In this document: positions 1 through 5,219 of the stretch, in pieces
Numbering within the stretch: position 1 is the first letter of the stretch
Layout of the letters: each line of letters begins with the position of its first letter
Notes under the pieces: model-generated
Database searches by the model: none
Told to the model about the DNA's origin: nothing
The model's input: the letters and a program-made list of their open reading frames with translations, nothing else
Position numbers and translations under genes: made by a program
NCBI GenBank assembly: GCA_937952345.1
Contig: CALFYN010000719.1
Span: 1 to 14,672, forward strand
Source: an uncultured Acidobacteriota bacterium
GTDB taxonomy: Bacteria > Acidobacteriota > Terriglobia > Bryobacterales > Bryobacteraceae
Direction: 5' to 3'
DNA: 14,672 nucleotides

Positions 1-166
1 TGGCTCCGTTCCAGAGCGGGATATTCTGCCGATTGATATTGAATTCGGGCATGGAGGCTATGGTACTAAGAAATGCTCAGGAACTCCCGGCGTTATCATG
101 GGGGCGGCGGTAGGCGGGGGGGATGAGCGTTGCAGTAAGCGTTCACGGCTTGGTTATACTAATGGT
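1..166. other. Upstream flank of the mazEF-like module, no assignable gene
   Basis: No recognisable gene lies here. One + strand frame stays open from base 2 into the antitoxin gene, but the peptide it encodes resembles nothing I know and has no ribosome binding site, so I treat it as non-coding. Bases 61-85 match bases 1047-1071 at 21 of 25 positions; that second copy codes for the C-terminal part of the VapC toxin. Read on the - strand in the matching frame, the copy at 61-85 contains a stop, so it could be a fossil of a vapC tail or chance. Confidence 0.4.
130..160 (+). promoter_or_regulatory. Candidate promoter of the mazEF-like operon, near-leaderless
   Basis: A good -10 hexamer, TATACT (155-160), lies 6 bases before the antitoxin ATG at 167. 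A weak -35-like TTGCAG (130-135) sits 19 bp upstream of it. Transcription would then begin at or within a few bases of the ATG. No Shine-Dalgarno sequence precedes the ATG, which fits a leaderless message. The -35 match is poor and its spacing long, so the assignment rests mainly on the -10 and on the missing ribosome binding site. Confidence 0.45.
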
Positions 167-403
167 ATGAAAACGGCGGTATCCATACCTGACGCCATCT
201 TTGAACGAGCTGAGCTGTTTGCGCGACGTGCAAAGCGGTCCCGCAGCCAACTCTTCAGCGATGCACTTGCCGAGTATCTTGACCGGCATTCGGGAGACGA
301 AATCACCGAGGCCATGAACCGGGTCGTTGACGCGACGGGCGATGCGGCCGATCCTTTTACCTCCGCTGCGTCCCAACGCGCACTGGCTCGCATCGAATGG
401 TAG
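167..403 (+). CDS. MazE-like / ribbon-helix-helix antitoxin
   Basis: This 78-residue protein is the likely antitoxin of a type II toxin-antitoxin pair. It would bind and neutralise the MazF-like ribonuclease encoded next, and repress the shared promoter through its N-terminal DNA-binding domain. The start of the protein (MKTAVSIPDAIFERAE) has the short beta strand followed by helices of ribbon-helix-helix antitoxins, and the acidic C-terminal half would wrap the toxin. The ATG at 167 was chosen over an in-frame ATG at 98 because the protein then begins exactly at the family's N terminus and the extra 23 residues look non-coding. The stop codon overlaps the toxin start in ATGGTAG (397-403), so the two genes are translationally coupled. 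The pairing with a clear MazF makes the role fairly secure; the exact antitoxin subfamily is not. Confidence 0.8.
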   Translation: MKTAVSIPDAIFERAELFARRAKRSRSQLFSDALAEYLDRHSGDEITEAMNRVVDATGDAADPFTSAASQRALARIEW

Positions 404-741
404 TCGGGCAGGGTGAGGTCTGGTGGGCGGATCTGCCCTCACCTACCGGTTCAGGACCTGGGTATCGAAGGCCGGTCGTCATCGTCCAAAGCGATCACCT
501 CAATCGAAGCCGTCTGGCGACGGTGGTCTGTGTGCCGCTCACGAGTAACCTGAAGTATGCCGAAGCGCCTGGCAACGTTCTGCTGAGTGCACGGGCTACA
601 GGCTTGCCCAAGGATTCCGTGGCCAATCCAACGCAGATCGTCAGTCTCGACAAGGCACTATTGACCGAGCGCATCGCGAAACTGAGCAAGAACGCGCTGG
701 CGTCAATCCTCAGCGGCATCGATATTGTACTGGGGCGATAG
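397..741 (+). CDS. MazF/PemK-family endoribonuclease toxin
   Basis: This 114-residue protein is a type II toxin that in this family cleaves single-stranded mRNA at short sequence motifs and halts growth when the antitoxin is degraded. The N terminus carries the family signature GEVWWADLP (6-14) followed by PGYRRPVVIVQSD (21-33); the arginines at 24-25 are part of the catalytic site in the family. PLTSN at 47-51 supplies the conserved Ser/Thr, and VANPTQIVSLDK (75-86) is the usual second motif. Length is normal for the family and nothing appears truncated. It overlaps the antitoxin gene by 7 bases. No gene follows in the same direction. Confidence 0.93.
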   Translation: MVVGQGEVWWADLPSPTGSGPGYRRPVVIVQSDHLNRSRLATVVCVPLTSNLKYAEAPGNVLLSARATGLPKDSVANPTQIVSLDKALLTERIAKLSKNALASILSGIDIVLGR

Positions 742-1000
742 CTACAGCGTTACACAAATGGGCGTTGACGGTGTTCGCTGTCCGAGGAATGCGCTAACGA
801 CATTGCCGTCAGGCAGGAGTAGCCGGCCTGTAGTGGAGCTTCGCCGGGCGGCCGATGCAACGTGTGCCGACGACGACTTGGGCCATCCACGGCGCACGGG
901 CAAAGGCTTGCGATCCATTCCTCCCGGCGAACGTGAGAAACCGGCCTGGGAAAAGCATTCCACCGCGTCTTGATCTGGAGGCGGCTGCGCCAAATGGTCC
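742..1000. other. Unassigned spacer between the two toxin genes
   Basis: About 260 bp lie between the convergent ends of the mazF-like and vapC-like genes. Short open frames exist on both strands, but none has a ribosome binding site or a family I recognise. The octamer CCGGCCTG occurs twice in the same orientation (823-830 and 941-948). No terminator hairpin followed by a T run is visible. Confidence 0.5.
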
Positions 1001-1432
1001 TCACCGCGCGCCGGGCAAGAAGTCCGTCATTTCGTTACCGACGGTTTGGTACTTAGAAATTCTCAAGAGCTTCGCTGCGTCGAAGTCCCGGTCGCAGTGA
1101 AGCAAATCGAACCCGCTCTCAATGCACCGAGTTGCGATCATGGTGTCAATGGTCTTACGAACAGTAACGCCGTGTCCTCGCAGGAGGTGGTAATTCCTGG
1201 CTGCCTGGCTTGCAATGTCGCGCCCGCCGAATTCCACAATCAGCAGTCTAGTAAGCAGACGCTGTGCTGTCTTGAAATCCCGCTCGGTATCGAAGCCCTG
1301 AAGGACCTCGGCAAGGATCAGATCGCCGATAGCAAGCGGTTCGCGGCCAAGGAGGGGATGCAGCGTGTCTGTCTGCGCCGTGAGGATGCCCCGGAAATAA
1401 TCGACCCACACACTGGAATCGACAAGAATCAA
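1001..1432 (-). CDS. VapC-family PIN-domain ribonuclease toxin
   Basis: This 143-residue protein is a PIN-domain toxin; VapC proteins cut tRNA or rRNA using Mg2+ or Mn2+. The acidic site is intact: D5 in VDSSVWVDYF (4-13), E42 in LILAEVLQGF (38-47), D96 in KTIDTMIATRCIE (93-105) and D114/D118 in HCDRDFD (112-118). Its start overlaps the vapB stop in ATGA (1429-1432), so expression is coupled. Length is typical. The sequence around 1047-1071, coding for the C-terminal part, is partly repeated upstream of the mazEF-like operon. The family call is firm; the RNA target cannot be read from the sequence. Confidence 0.93.
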   Translation of the reverse strand: MILVDSSVWVDYFRGILTAQTDTLHPLLGREPLAIGDLILAEVLQGFDTERDFKTAQRLLTRLLIVEFGGRDIASQAARNYHLLRGHGVTVRKTIDTMIATRCIESGFDLLHCDRDFDAAKLLRISKYQTVGNEMTDFLPGAR

Positions 1433-1620
1433 GGATCCGTCCTCATCTCATCCAGGTCGCCGCGCCAGACCAGTTTGCCGCGAAGTTTGCGGATCTCCTC
1501 CTGGCGCTTGAGGAGCAATAAGGTTCGAAGGCCCTCTTCCACGGCTTCGCGGTTGTTTTTCAGCCCTGTGGTGCGCAGCACATCGCGCATCAGCTTGTCG
1601 TCGATGGCCGACACAGCCAA
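1429..1620 (-). CDS. VapB-family antitoxin
   Basis: This 63-residue protein matches the VapB antitoxin family: IDDKLMRDVLRTTG near the N terminus, REAVEEGLRTLLLLKRQEE in the middle, and the family ending with L-x-G-K-L-x-W-x-G-D-L-x-x-M-R. It should bind the VapC toxin encoded downstream and autoregulate the pair. The start is a TTG (1618-1620); a GTG two codons in (1612-1614) is an alternative. No good Shine-Dalgarno is seen upstream, and the frame closes with a TAG about 60 bases before the TTG. It is transcribed away from the PEP-CTERM gene, and the intervening DNA (1621-1738) holds that gene's promoter. Confidence 0.85.
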   Translation of the reverse strand: MAVSAIDDKLMRDVLRTTGLKNNREAVEEGLRTLLLLKRQEEIRKLRGKLVWRGDLDEMRTDP

Positions 1621-1646
1621 CGGGGGGCGCGGGAAGCGGAGTTCGC

Positions 1647-1675
1647 TTGACGCCGGCGAGCGTGCTACCTACAAT
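1647..1675 (+). promoter_or_regulatory. Strong sigma70-type promoter of the PEP-CTERM gene
   Basis: TTGACG (1647-1652) and TACAAT (1670-1675) are each one mismatch from consensus and separated by the optimal 17 bp. Transcription would start near 1682, giving an untranslated leader of roughly 57 bases that contains the Shine-Dalgarno AAAGGAGAG (1727-1735) just before the ATG at 1739. An intact promoter and ribosome binding site in front of a frameshifted gene suggest that the lesion is recent or a sequencing artefact. Confidence 0.7.
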
Positions 1676-1738
1676 GTCGGTCAGATTAGGTCCCGTTTCT
1701 CGTTGCCTTGCCGCCGAAGTTTGACGAAAGGAGAGTCT

Positions 1739-2523
1739 ATGCGGGTCCCAAATTTCGTTCATCACAGCCAGATACCCAAGCTGGCTATTTTTCTAAGCCT
1801 CATCCCGAGTCCCGGGCTTGCGGACCGGATTATCGGCAACTGCCTTTGGAAGGCCAGTGGGTGGGCATGTCCATCGCGAATCATCCGGATGGCTGGAAGT
1901 ACTACGCAGCCCAAGGATTCACCATGGGTAATACGCCTGTTCGTGTTGATGAGGTCGTGATGAACCTGACACTCGGCGGCTGGGGGATTCCCGCGTATCC
2001 GCCGGTTGCCGATCTGTATTCTGACGCGAACGGGTTTCTGGGCTCCCACCTTACCTCGTTGCTACCCGTGATTCTGCCTTGCTTCCCCTGCAGCATCAGT
2101 CCGGAAGACTACGTCTTCCGCCCTGAAACACCGGTTGTGTTGCAGCCCGGCGAAACTTATTGGATTCGTGCCTCCGTGCACGATTTGGGGTTCTACTACT
2201 GGAACGCGACACTACCGGATGAAGTTCCTGTCGGCCCTTGGGCAACGGCGATGCCGCAGCAGTGGACGTTCTTCAGAGGCTTCTGGGAGACTCACGAAGG
2301 CATCTTCGGCCGACAGATCAACATGGGTTATGAAGTACGGGGTGAGCCGCTGCCGGAGCCTGGTAACTGGCTCCTCGCGTTCGTGGGGCTACTAACGGTT
2401 CTGGGGCTCAGACGAACGAAACACTTCTCCCAGGGGGCAAAGCGCATTTTGCGTCGTTGCGGAACATGGGGGGCCGCTGTTCATGGACCGGATGCTGGAG
2501 CCGGTTTCGGACCTTTAGAATAA
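1739..2523 (+). pseudogene. PEP-CTERM surface protein, signal peptide and body in different frames
   Basis: The ATG at 1739 has an excellent Shine-Dalgarno and encodes a signal peptide with a basic start (MRVPNFVHHSQIPK), hydrophobic core and probable cleavage after PGLA. That frame then loses sense. The protein body (LPLEGQWVGMSIANHPDG, with the later AAQGFTMG) continues in another frame from about 1841. Restoring one base near 1838-1842 joins them as ADRIIGN-LPLEGQ. The body ends in a PEP-CTERM sorting signal: Pro-Glu-Pro at 2353-2361, a hydrophobic stretch, then Arg-Arg at 2410-2415, the pattern recognised by exosortase for surface anchoring. About 35 further residues follow the arginines, which is unusual. 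The body frame alone is open from 1708, but an ATG there has no ribosome binding site and would lack a signal peptide. Function is unknown; such proteins are exported surface proteins. It could be a disabled gene, a base missing from the assembly, or less likely recoding. Confidence 0.75.
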
Positions 2524-2527
2524 ACGA

Positions 2528-4018
2528 ATGCGAAACGTTTCGGGAAAGCCGGCGATGCGGGTACTCGCCGCAGCGCTCCTCGCCGCGCTGGCCGCTTCAG
2601 GGCAAACCTTCTCTCCGAGTATTCCCAAGTTCTGGAACGATGACGAAGTGGAGAGCTTCGAGGTTCCGCTGGCGAATCCACGGTATTCGCCGCGCCATAT
2701 GAGTGCGGCGGAATATTACGCGCTCAAGGTGCGCCCCATTTACAAGACCTATCCCGTGTACGCACCAGGACGGGAGCCTGCCGGCTATCGCGAACATTTG
2801 AAGACGCTGGAACCGGAAATCATTTTCGACCCCGCTAAATTGCACAGCGAAGCCGACTGGATTGCGGCGGGGAAGCTTGTCTTCGATGCGGAGCCGCTTC
2901 TGGTCCCGGCGCCGGAGAAGGGGGTTTTCTTTCCCACGCCTTTGCCGCCAAATGCCGACGGCACGCTGCCTTTCTTTGTGCCGGGCGCTCGCTACATCAT
3001 CCGGAAGAAGGGCGTGTTGGAGGTTGGGATCAACGCCTGCGCGGGCTGTCACACGCGGGTGATGCCCGATGGCTCCTATTTACGAGGGGCGCAAGGCGCG
3101 TTTGATTTTCCGGCAACGGCGGAGGACTTGGAAAAGGCGCGCAATCGCACGCCCGAATCGCTTCGCGCCTACCGGGAACGATCCTGGATTCTCTACGGCG
3201 CCCCGTGGGTGGAGTCCAAAGAAAGCTACTTGGCCCGTCTGACGCAGGAAGCCGCATTGCAAAACCTGTCCGTGAGCCGGCCGGGGGTCCTGCCGCGGCA
3301 GGGCACCAGCGAGTTCGCGCCGCCGCATATTCCTTCGCTGATCGGCCTGCGGGAGCGGAAGTTCCTGGATGCCACGGGATTCGCCCGGCATCGGAATATC
3401 GGCGATCTGGCGCGTTATGCGATTACCAACCAAGGTCTGGATACGCTGGCCCATTTTGGCGACTTCCAGCCGAGCGCGAAGGCTACGGCTTTCAGTTCGG
3501 AGATGGGCACCCGTTACAGCGACGAACAACTCTACGCTCTCGCCCTTTACATCTACTCGCTGCAGCCGCCGGCGAACCCGCATCAGCCGAATGCGCTTTC
3601 GCGGCGCGGAGAGAAGATTTTCGTCCAGCAGGGGTGCGCGGGCTGCCACCCGGCGCCGCTGTACACCAACAACAAACTGACGCCGGCGAAAGGATTCACG
3701 GTGCCGGAGGAGATGAAGCGCTCCGGGGAAGTGTTGCACGTTTCGGTCGGCACGGACCCCACGCTCGCGTTGACCACGCGCCGCGGCACGGGCTTTTACA
3801 AGGTGCCGTCGCTGCGGGGCGTGTGGTATCGGAACGCGTTTGGACATGGCGGCTGGGTCGACACGCTCGAGGAATGGCTCGACCCGGCGCGGTTGCAACC
3901 GGAGTTCGTACCGAAGAACCGCCACGCGCCGCGGGGGGCGGTGCCTGGGCACGAGTTCGGACTCAAACTGCCGGCGGGCGACCGGGCCGCGCTCATCGCG
4001 TTCCTGAAGACACTCTAA
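2528..4018 (+). CDS. Exported diheme cytochrome c with MauG/CcpA-like C-terminal half
   Basis: This 496-residue protein has two c-type haem attachment motifs, CAGCH at 171-175 and CAGCH at 370-374, so it should carry two covalent haems in the periplasm. The N terminus has a signal peptide; a start at the in-frame ATG at 2555 (MRVLAAALLAALAASGQ) gives the neatest one, and neither start has a strong ribosome binding site. After the second haem, YKVPSLRGVWYRNAFGHGG and TLEEWLD (424-452) resemble the C-terminal part of diheme cytochrome c peroxidases and MauG proteins. The first half is not one I recognise. It may pass electrons or act on peroxide or organic substrates; I cannot say which. It starts 4 bases after the PEP-CTERM stop, so co-transcription is likely. 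It converges on the SnoaL-like gene with an 18-bp gap. Confidence 0.85.
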   Translation: MRNVSGKPAMRVLAAALLAALAASGQTFSPSIPKFWNDDEVESFEVPLANPRYSPRHMSAAEYYALKVRPIYKTYPVYAPGREPAGYREHLKTLEPEIIFDPAKLHSEADWIAAGKLVFDAEPLLVPAPEKGVFFPTPLPPNADGTLPFFVPGARYIIRKKGVLEVGINACAGCHTRVMPDGSYLRGAQGAFDFPATAEDLEKARNRTPESLRAYRERSWILYGAPWVESKESYLARLTQEAALQNLSVSRPGVLPRQGTSEFAPPHIPSLIGLRERKFLDATGFARHRNIGDLARYAITNQGLDTLAHFGDFQPSAKATAFSSEMGTRYSDEQLYALALYIYSLQPPANPHQPNALSRRGEKIFVQQGCAGCHPAPLYTNNKLTPAKGFTVPEEMKRSGEVLHVSVGTDPTLALTTRRGTGFYKVPSLRGVWYRNAFGHGGWVDTLEEWLDPARLQPEFVPKNRHAPRGAVPGHEFGLKLPAGDRAALIAFLKTL

Positions 4019-4036
4019 ATCGTCAGCGAAGGGTGA

Positions 4037-4438
4037 CTATGCCAAGCGCTTCGGGGTTTGCAACTGCTCCCACGTATTCCACTCTTCCACGATTTTGCCG
4101 TCTACGATGCGAGCGATGTTAATACCCAGTAACGTGACGGGTTCTCCCGTTTCCCGTGATCTGACATTGGCGGTCATGCGGGTGACGACTTTCTCGCCAT
4201 CCACCAACTGATCTTCGATGCGAAACGTGTCCTTGGTATAGATATACAGGTTGTGGAAAAACAGGATGCTTTGAAGGAATCCTTCGCGGTCGCGATCACC
4301 TGCTGAGGTGTGGCCGACATAATCGGGCGGGATTACTTGATCCAACGCCGCGACGTCGCCAGCGGCATAGAGATCGACCAAGGTTCGAAACACCGCTTTC
4401 CTGGACTCCGGCGAATTGCAATCGACTTCGTTCCGCAT
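4037..4438 (-). CDS. SnoaL-like / ester-cyclase-fold protein
   Basis: This 133-residue protein belongs to the SnoaL-like branch of the NTF2 fold, small cone-shaped proteins that include polyketide cyclases, isomerases and many of unknown substrate. Features include FRTLVDLYAAGDVAALDQVI, then YVGHTSAGDRDREGFLQ (His at 43), a central VDGEKVVTRMTA and the ending GKIVEEWNTWEQLQ typical of the family. The ATG at 4438 was chosen because GAGGAGG lies 7 bases upstream; the frame is open for another 61 codons but that stretch lacks family resemblance. No polyketide genes are nearby, so it is probably a stand-alone enzyme of unknown substrate. Confidence 0.85.
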   Translation of the reverse strand: MRNEVDCNSPESRKAVFRTLVDLYAAGDVAALDQVIPPDYVGHTSAGDRDREGFLQSILFFHNLYIYTKDTFRIEDQLVDGEKVVTRMTANVRSRETGEPVTLLGINIARIVDGKIVEEWNTWEQLQTPKRLA

Positions 4439-4590
4439 GGCTGCCTCCTCTTGCCGCCTGACTTTGTTTGGGGTGACCCGACGATGCTTTCTGGCCGCCT
4501 GGCAGAGCGATGCTGGCATGGCGGCCCTGTACGCGCAGTGTCTCAGGTAGGCGGGGTAGCCAACATTCTTGCACTGGAACTGTTCGAAGA

Positions 4591-4617
4591 GCAATTGGGA
4601 AGTTGGCACTCGATCAG
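4591..4617 (+). repeat. Left arm of the inverted repeat
   Basis: It begins GCAATTGGGAAGTTGGCACT and pairs with 5170-5196 with two mismatches. It contains the TTGGCA (4603-4608) that forms the -35 of the promoter for the 96-residue membrane protein, so the repeat itself contributes promoter sequence. Confidence 0.85.
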
Positions 4618-4631
4618 GCAAGCCTTATCAT
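4603..4631 (+). promoter_or_regulatory. Promoter of the 96-residue membrane protein, near-leaderless
   Basis: TTGGCA (4603-4608) and TATCAT (4626-4631) are separated by 17 bp. The -10 ends 7 bases before the ATG at 4639, so the transcript would start at or next to the start codon. There is no Shine-Dalgarno sequence, consistent with leaderless translation. The -35 lies inside the left inverted repeat. Confidence 0.55.
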
Positions 4632-4638
4632 AGTGTCC

Positions 4639-4929
4639 ATGAAGCATGTCATCGTTCGCGCAGCCATATGGGCCAGCGCCGGTGTTCTTGTTTCGGTTGC
4701 CTGGGGCGGCTATTTTGCGGCTGCAGACCGAGATCTCCGGATTGAGCCGATTGTCTATGCTCTGGCCGCGTGGACCCAACCAATGACCGCGGCCGCGTTG
4801 CACCTCGATCCAAGCCGATCCCTGAGTCTTGCTTGGGCCACCGTTACGAATGCGGCGACGTATGCCCTGGTTGGCCTGATTGTTGAAACGATCCGACGGT
4901 TGCATAGAACTCCGCGAATTCCAAACTGA
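4639..4929 (+). CDS. Small membrane protein of unknown function
   Basis: This 96-residue protein has a short basic N terminus (MKHVIVR), a hydrophobic segment at about 8-28 (AAIWASAGVLVSVAWGGYF), a moderately hydrophobic stretch near 38-52, and a second clear segment at about 64-84 (AWATVTNAATYALVGLIVE) followed by a basic tail (TIRRLHRTPR). I do not recognise a named family. The ATG at 4639 was chosen because the protein starts directly with a positively charged end and first membrane helix and because a promoter ends just upstream; the frame is open further back but only through the inverted repeat. It is the only intact gene inside the repeat-bounded segment. Confidence 0.65.
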   Translation: MKHVIVRAAIWASAGVLVSVAWGGYFAAADRDLRIEPIVYALAAWTQPMTAAALHLDPSRSLSLAWATVTNAATYALVGLIVETIRRLHRTPRIPN

Positions 4930-4981
4930 ACCACGTCCTGCGCTACGGCGCACCTACGGACGGCGTGAGGATTTCGGTAGC

Positions 4982-5099
4982 ATGGCCAAACCCGAAATCT
5001 GAGCAAGAATCGCATGTTGTTGGAGCTGATCGAAAACGGAATCGAGGCAGAGAAGCGAAAGCAGGGGCAGAACTCGGCAGAATGGTCTTCGGCGGCTAA
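4982..5099 (+). pseudogene. Decayed small gene, first of an overlapping pair
   Basis: The frame at 5014 reads MLLELIENGIEAEKRKQ and then loses sense. From 5061 another frame reads AGAELGRMVFGG and stops with TAA at 5097-5099. From memory, small bacterial proteins of about 70 residues carry the first motif, a middle section of roughly 15-20 residues, and an ending like GDELGRMVFG. The middle section is missing here and the join is out of frame. A possible original start, ATG at 4982 (MAKPEI), is also out of frame. The stop overlaps the next start in TAATG. I could not check the family, and its function is unknown to me; a toxin-antitoxin-like role is only a guess from the paired layout. Confidence 0.45.
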
Positions 5100-5173
5100 T
5101 GCCGCAAATCAAGGGCTGGGACAACCTTCCCGAGTGGGTCGAGACGCGGCCTGAAGTGCCCGACGGAGACTGA
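5099..5173 (+). pseudogene. Decayed small gene, second of the pair
   Basis: An ATG overlapping the preceding TAA opens a 24-residue frame, MPQIKGWDNLPEWVETRPEV then PDGD, closed by TGA. I recall an 80-90 residue conserved protein with an M-P-x-I-x-x-W-D-x-L-P start and a later W-I-E-x-x-P-E-V-P-E-G-D-W section followed by about 25 more residues. Here both ends of that pattern are fused with the middle missing, and the tail is lost at the point where the right inverted repeat begins (5170). The tryptophan codon expected after Gly-Asp is replaced by TGA. Family recall is from memory and unchecked. Confidence 0.4.
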
Positions 5174-5196
5174 TCGAGCGCCAACTTCCCGATTGC
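5170..5196 (-). repeat. Right arm of the inverted repeat
   Basis: Read on the - strand it begins GCAATCGGGAAGTTGGCGCT and matches 4591-4617 at 25 of 27 positions. Unlike the left arm it has no -10 at a usable distance. It lies 23 bases beyond the stop of the arylsulfatase gene. Confidence 0.85.
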
Positions 5197-5219
5197 GCGA
5201 CTGAGGCAAGCCGGCGCGA

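Larger units (their letters stand above)
4591..5196. mobile_element. 606-bp segment bracketed by a 27-bp imperfect inverted repeat
   Basis: Bases 4591-4617 and the reverse complement of 5170-5196 agree at 25 of 27 positions, with both copies reading inward as in a transposable element. Between them lie a 96-residue membrane protein gene and the remains of two small overlapping genes, but no transposase. The right repeat begins within the last codons of the second small gene remnant, so a junction was probably formed there. I saw no target-site duplication outside the repeats. It could be a non-autonomous element, the product of a recombination between two repeat copies, or two members of a dispersed repeat family. 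Confidence 0.4.

Noticed and set aside
742..1000. Possible coding remnant between the two toxin genes
   Set aside because: Short frames on both strands have no recognisable motif, ribosome binding site or start.
1046..1960. A 304-codon open frame on the + strand
   Set aside because: Most is antisense to vapC and vapB. Only the part from 1739 to about 1840 is meaningful, as the signal peptide of the PEP-CTERM gene.
2437..2452. Small inverted repeat GCAAA/TTTGC near the end of the PEP-CTERM gene
   Set aside because: The stem is only 5 bp, has no T run and lies within the coding frame, so it is not a credible terminator.
3080..3952. A 290-codon open frame on the - strand
   Set aside because: Antisense to the diheme cytochrome c; arginine-rich with no motif. 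A GC-rich shadow.
4439..4621. N-terminal extension of the SnoaL-like frame
   Set aside because: A strong GAGGAGG site sits directly before the internal ATG at 4438, and the upstream residues do not resemble the family.
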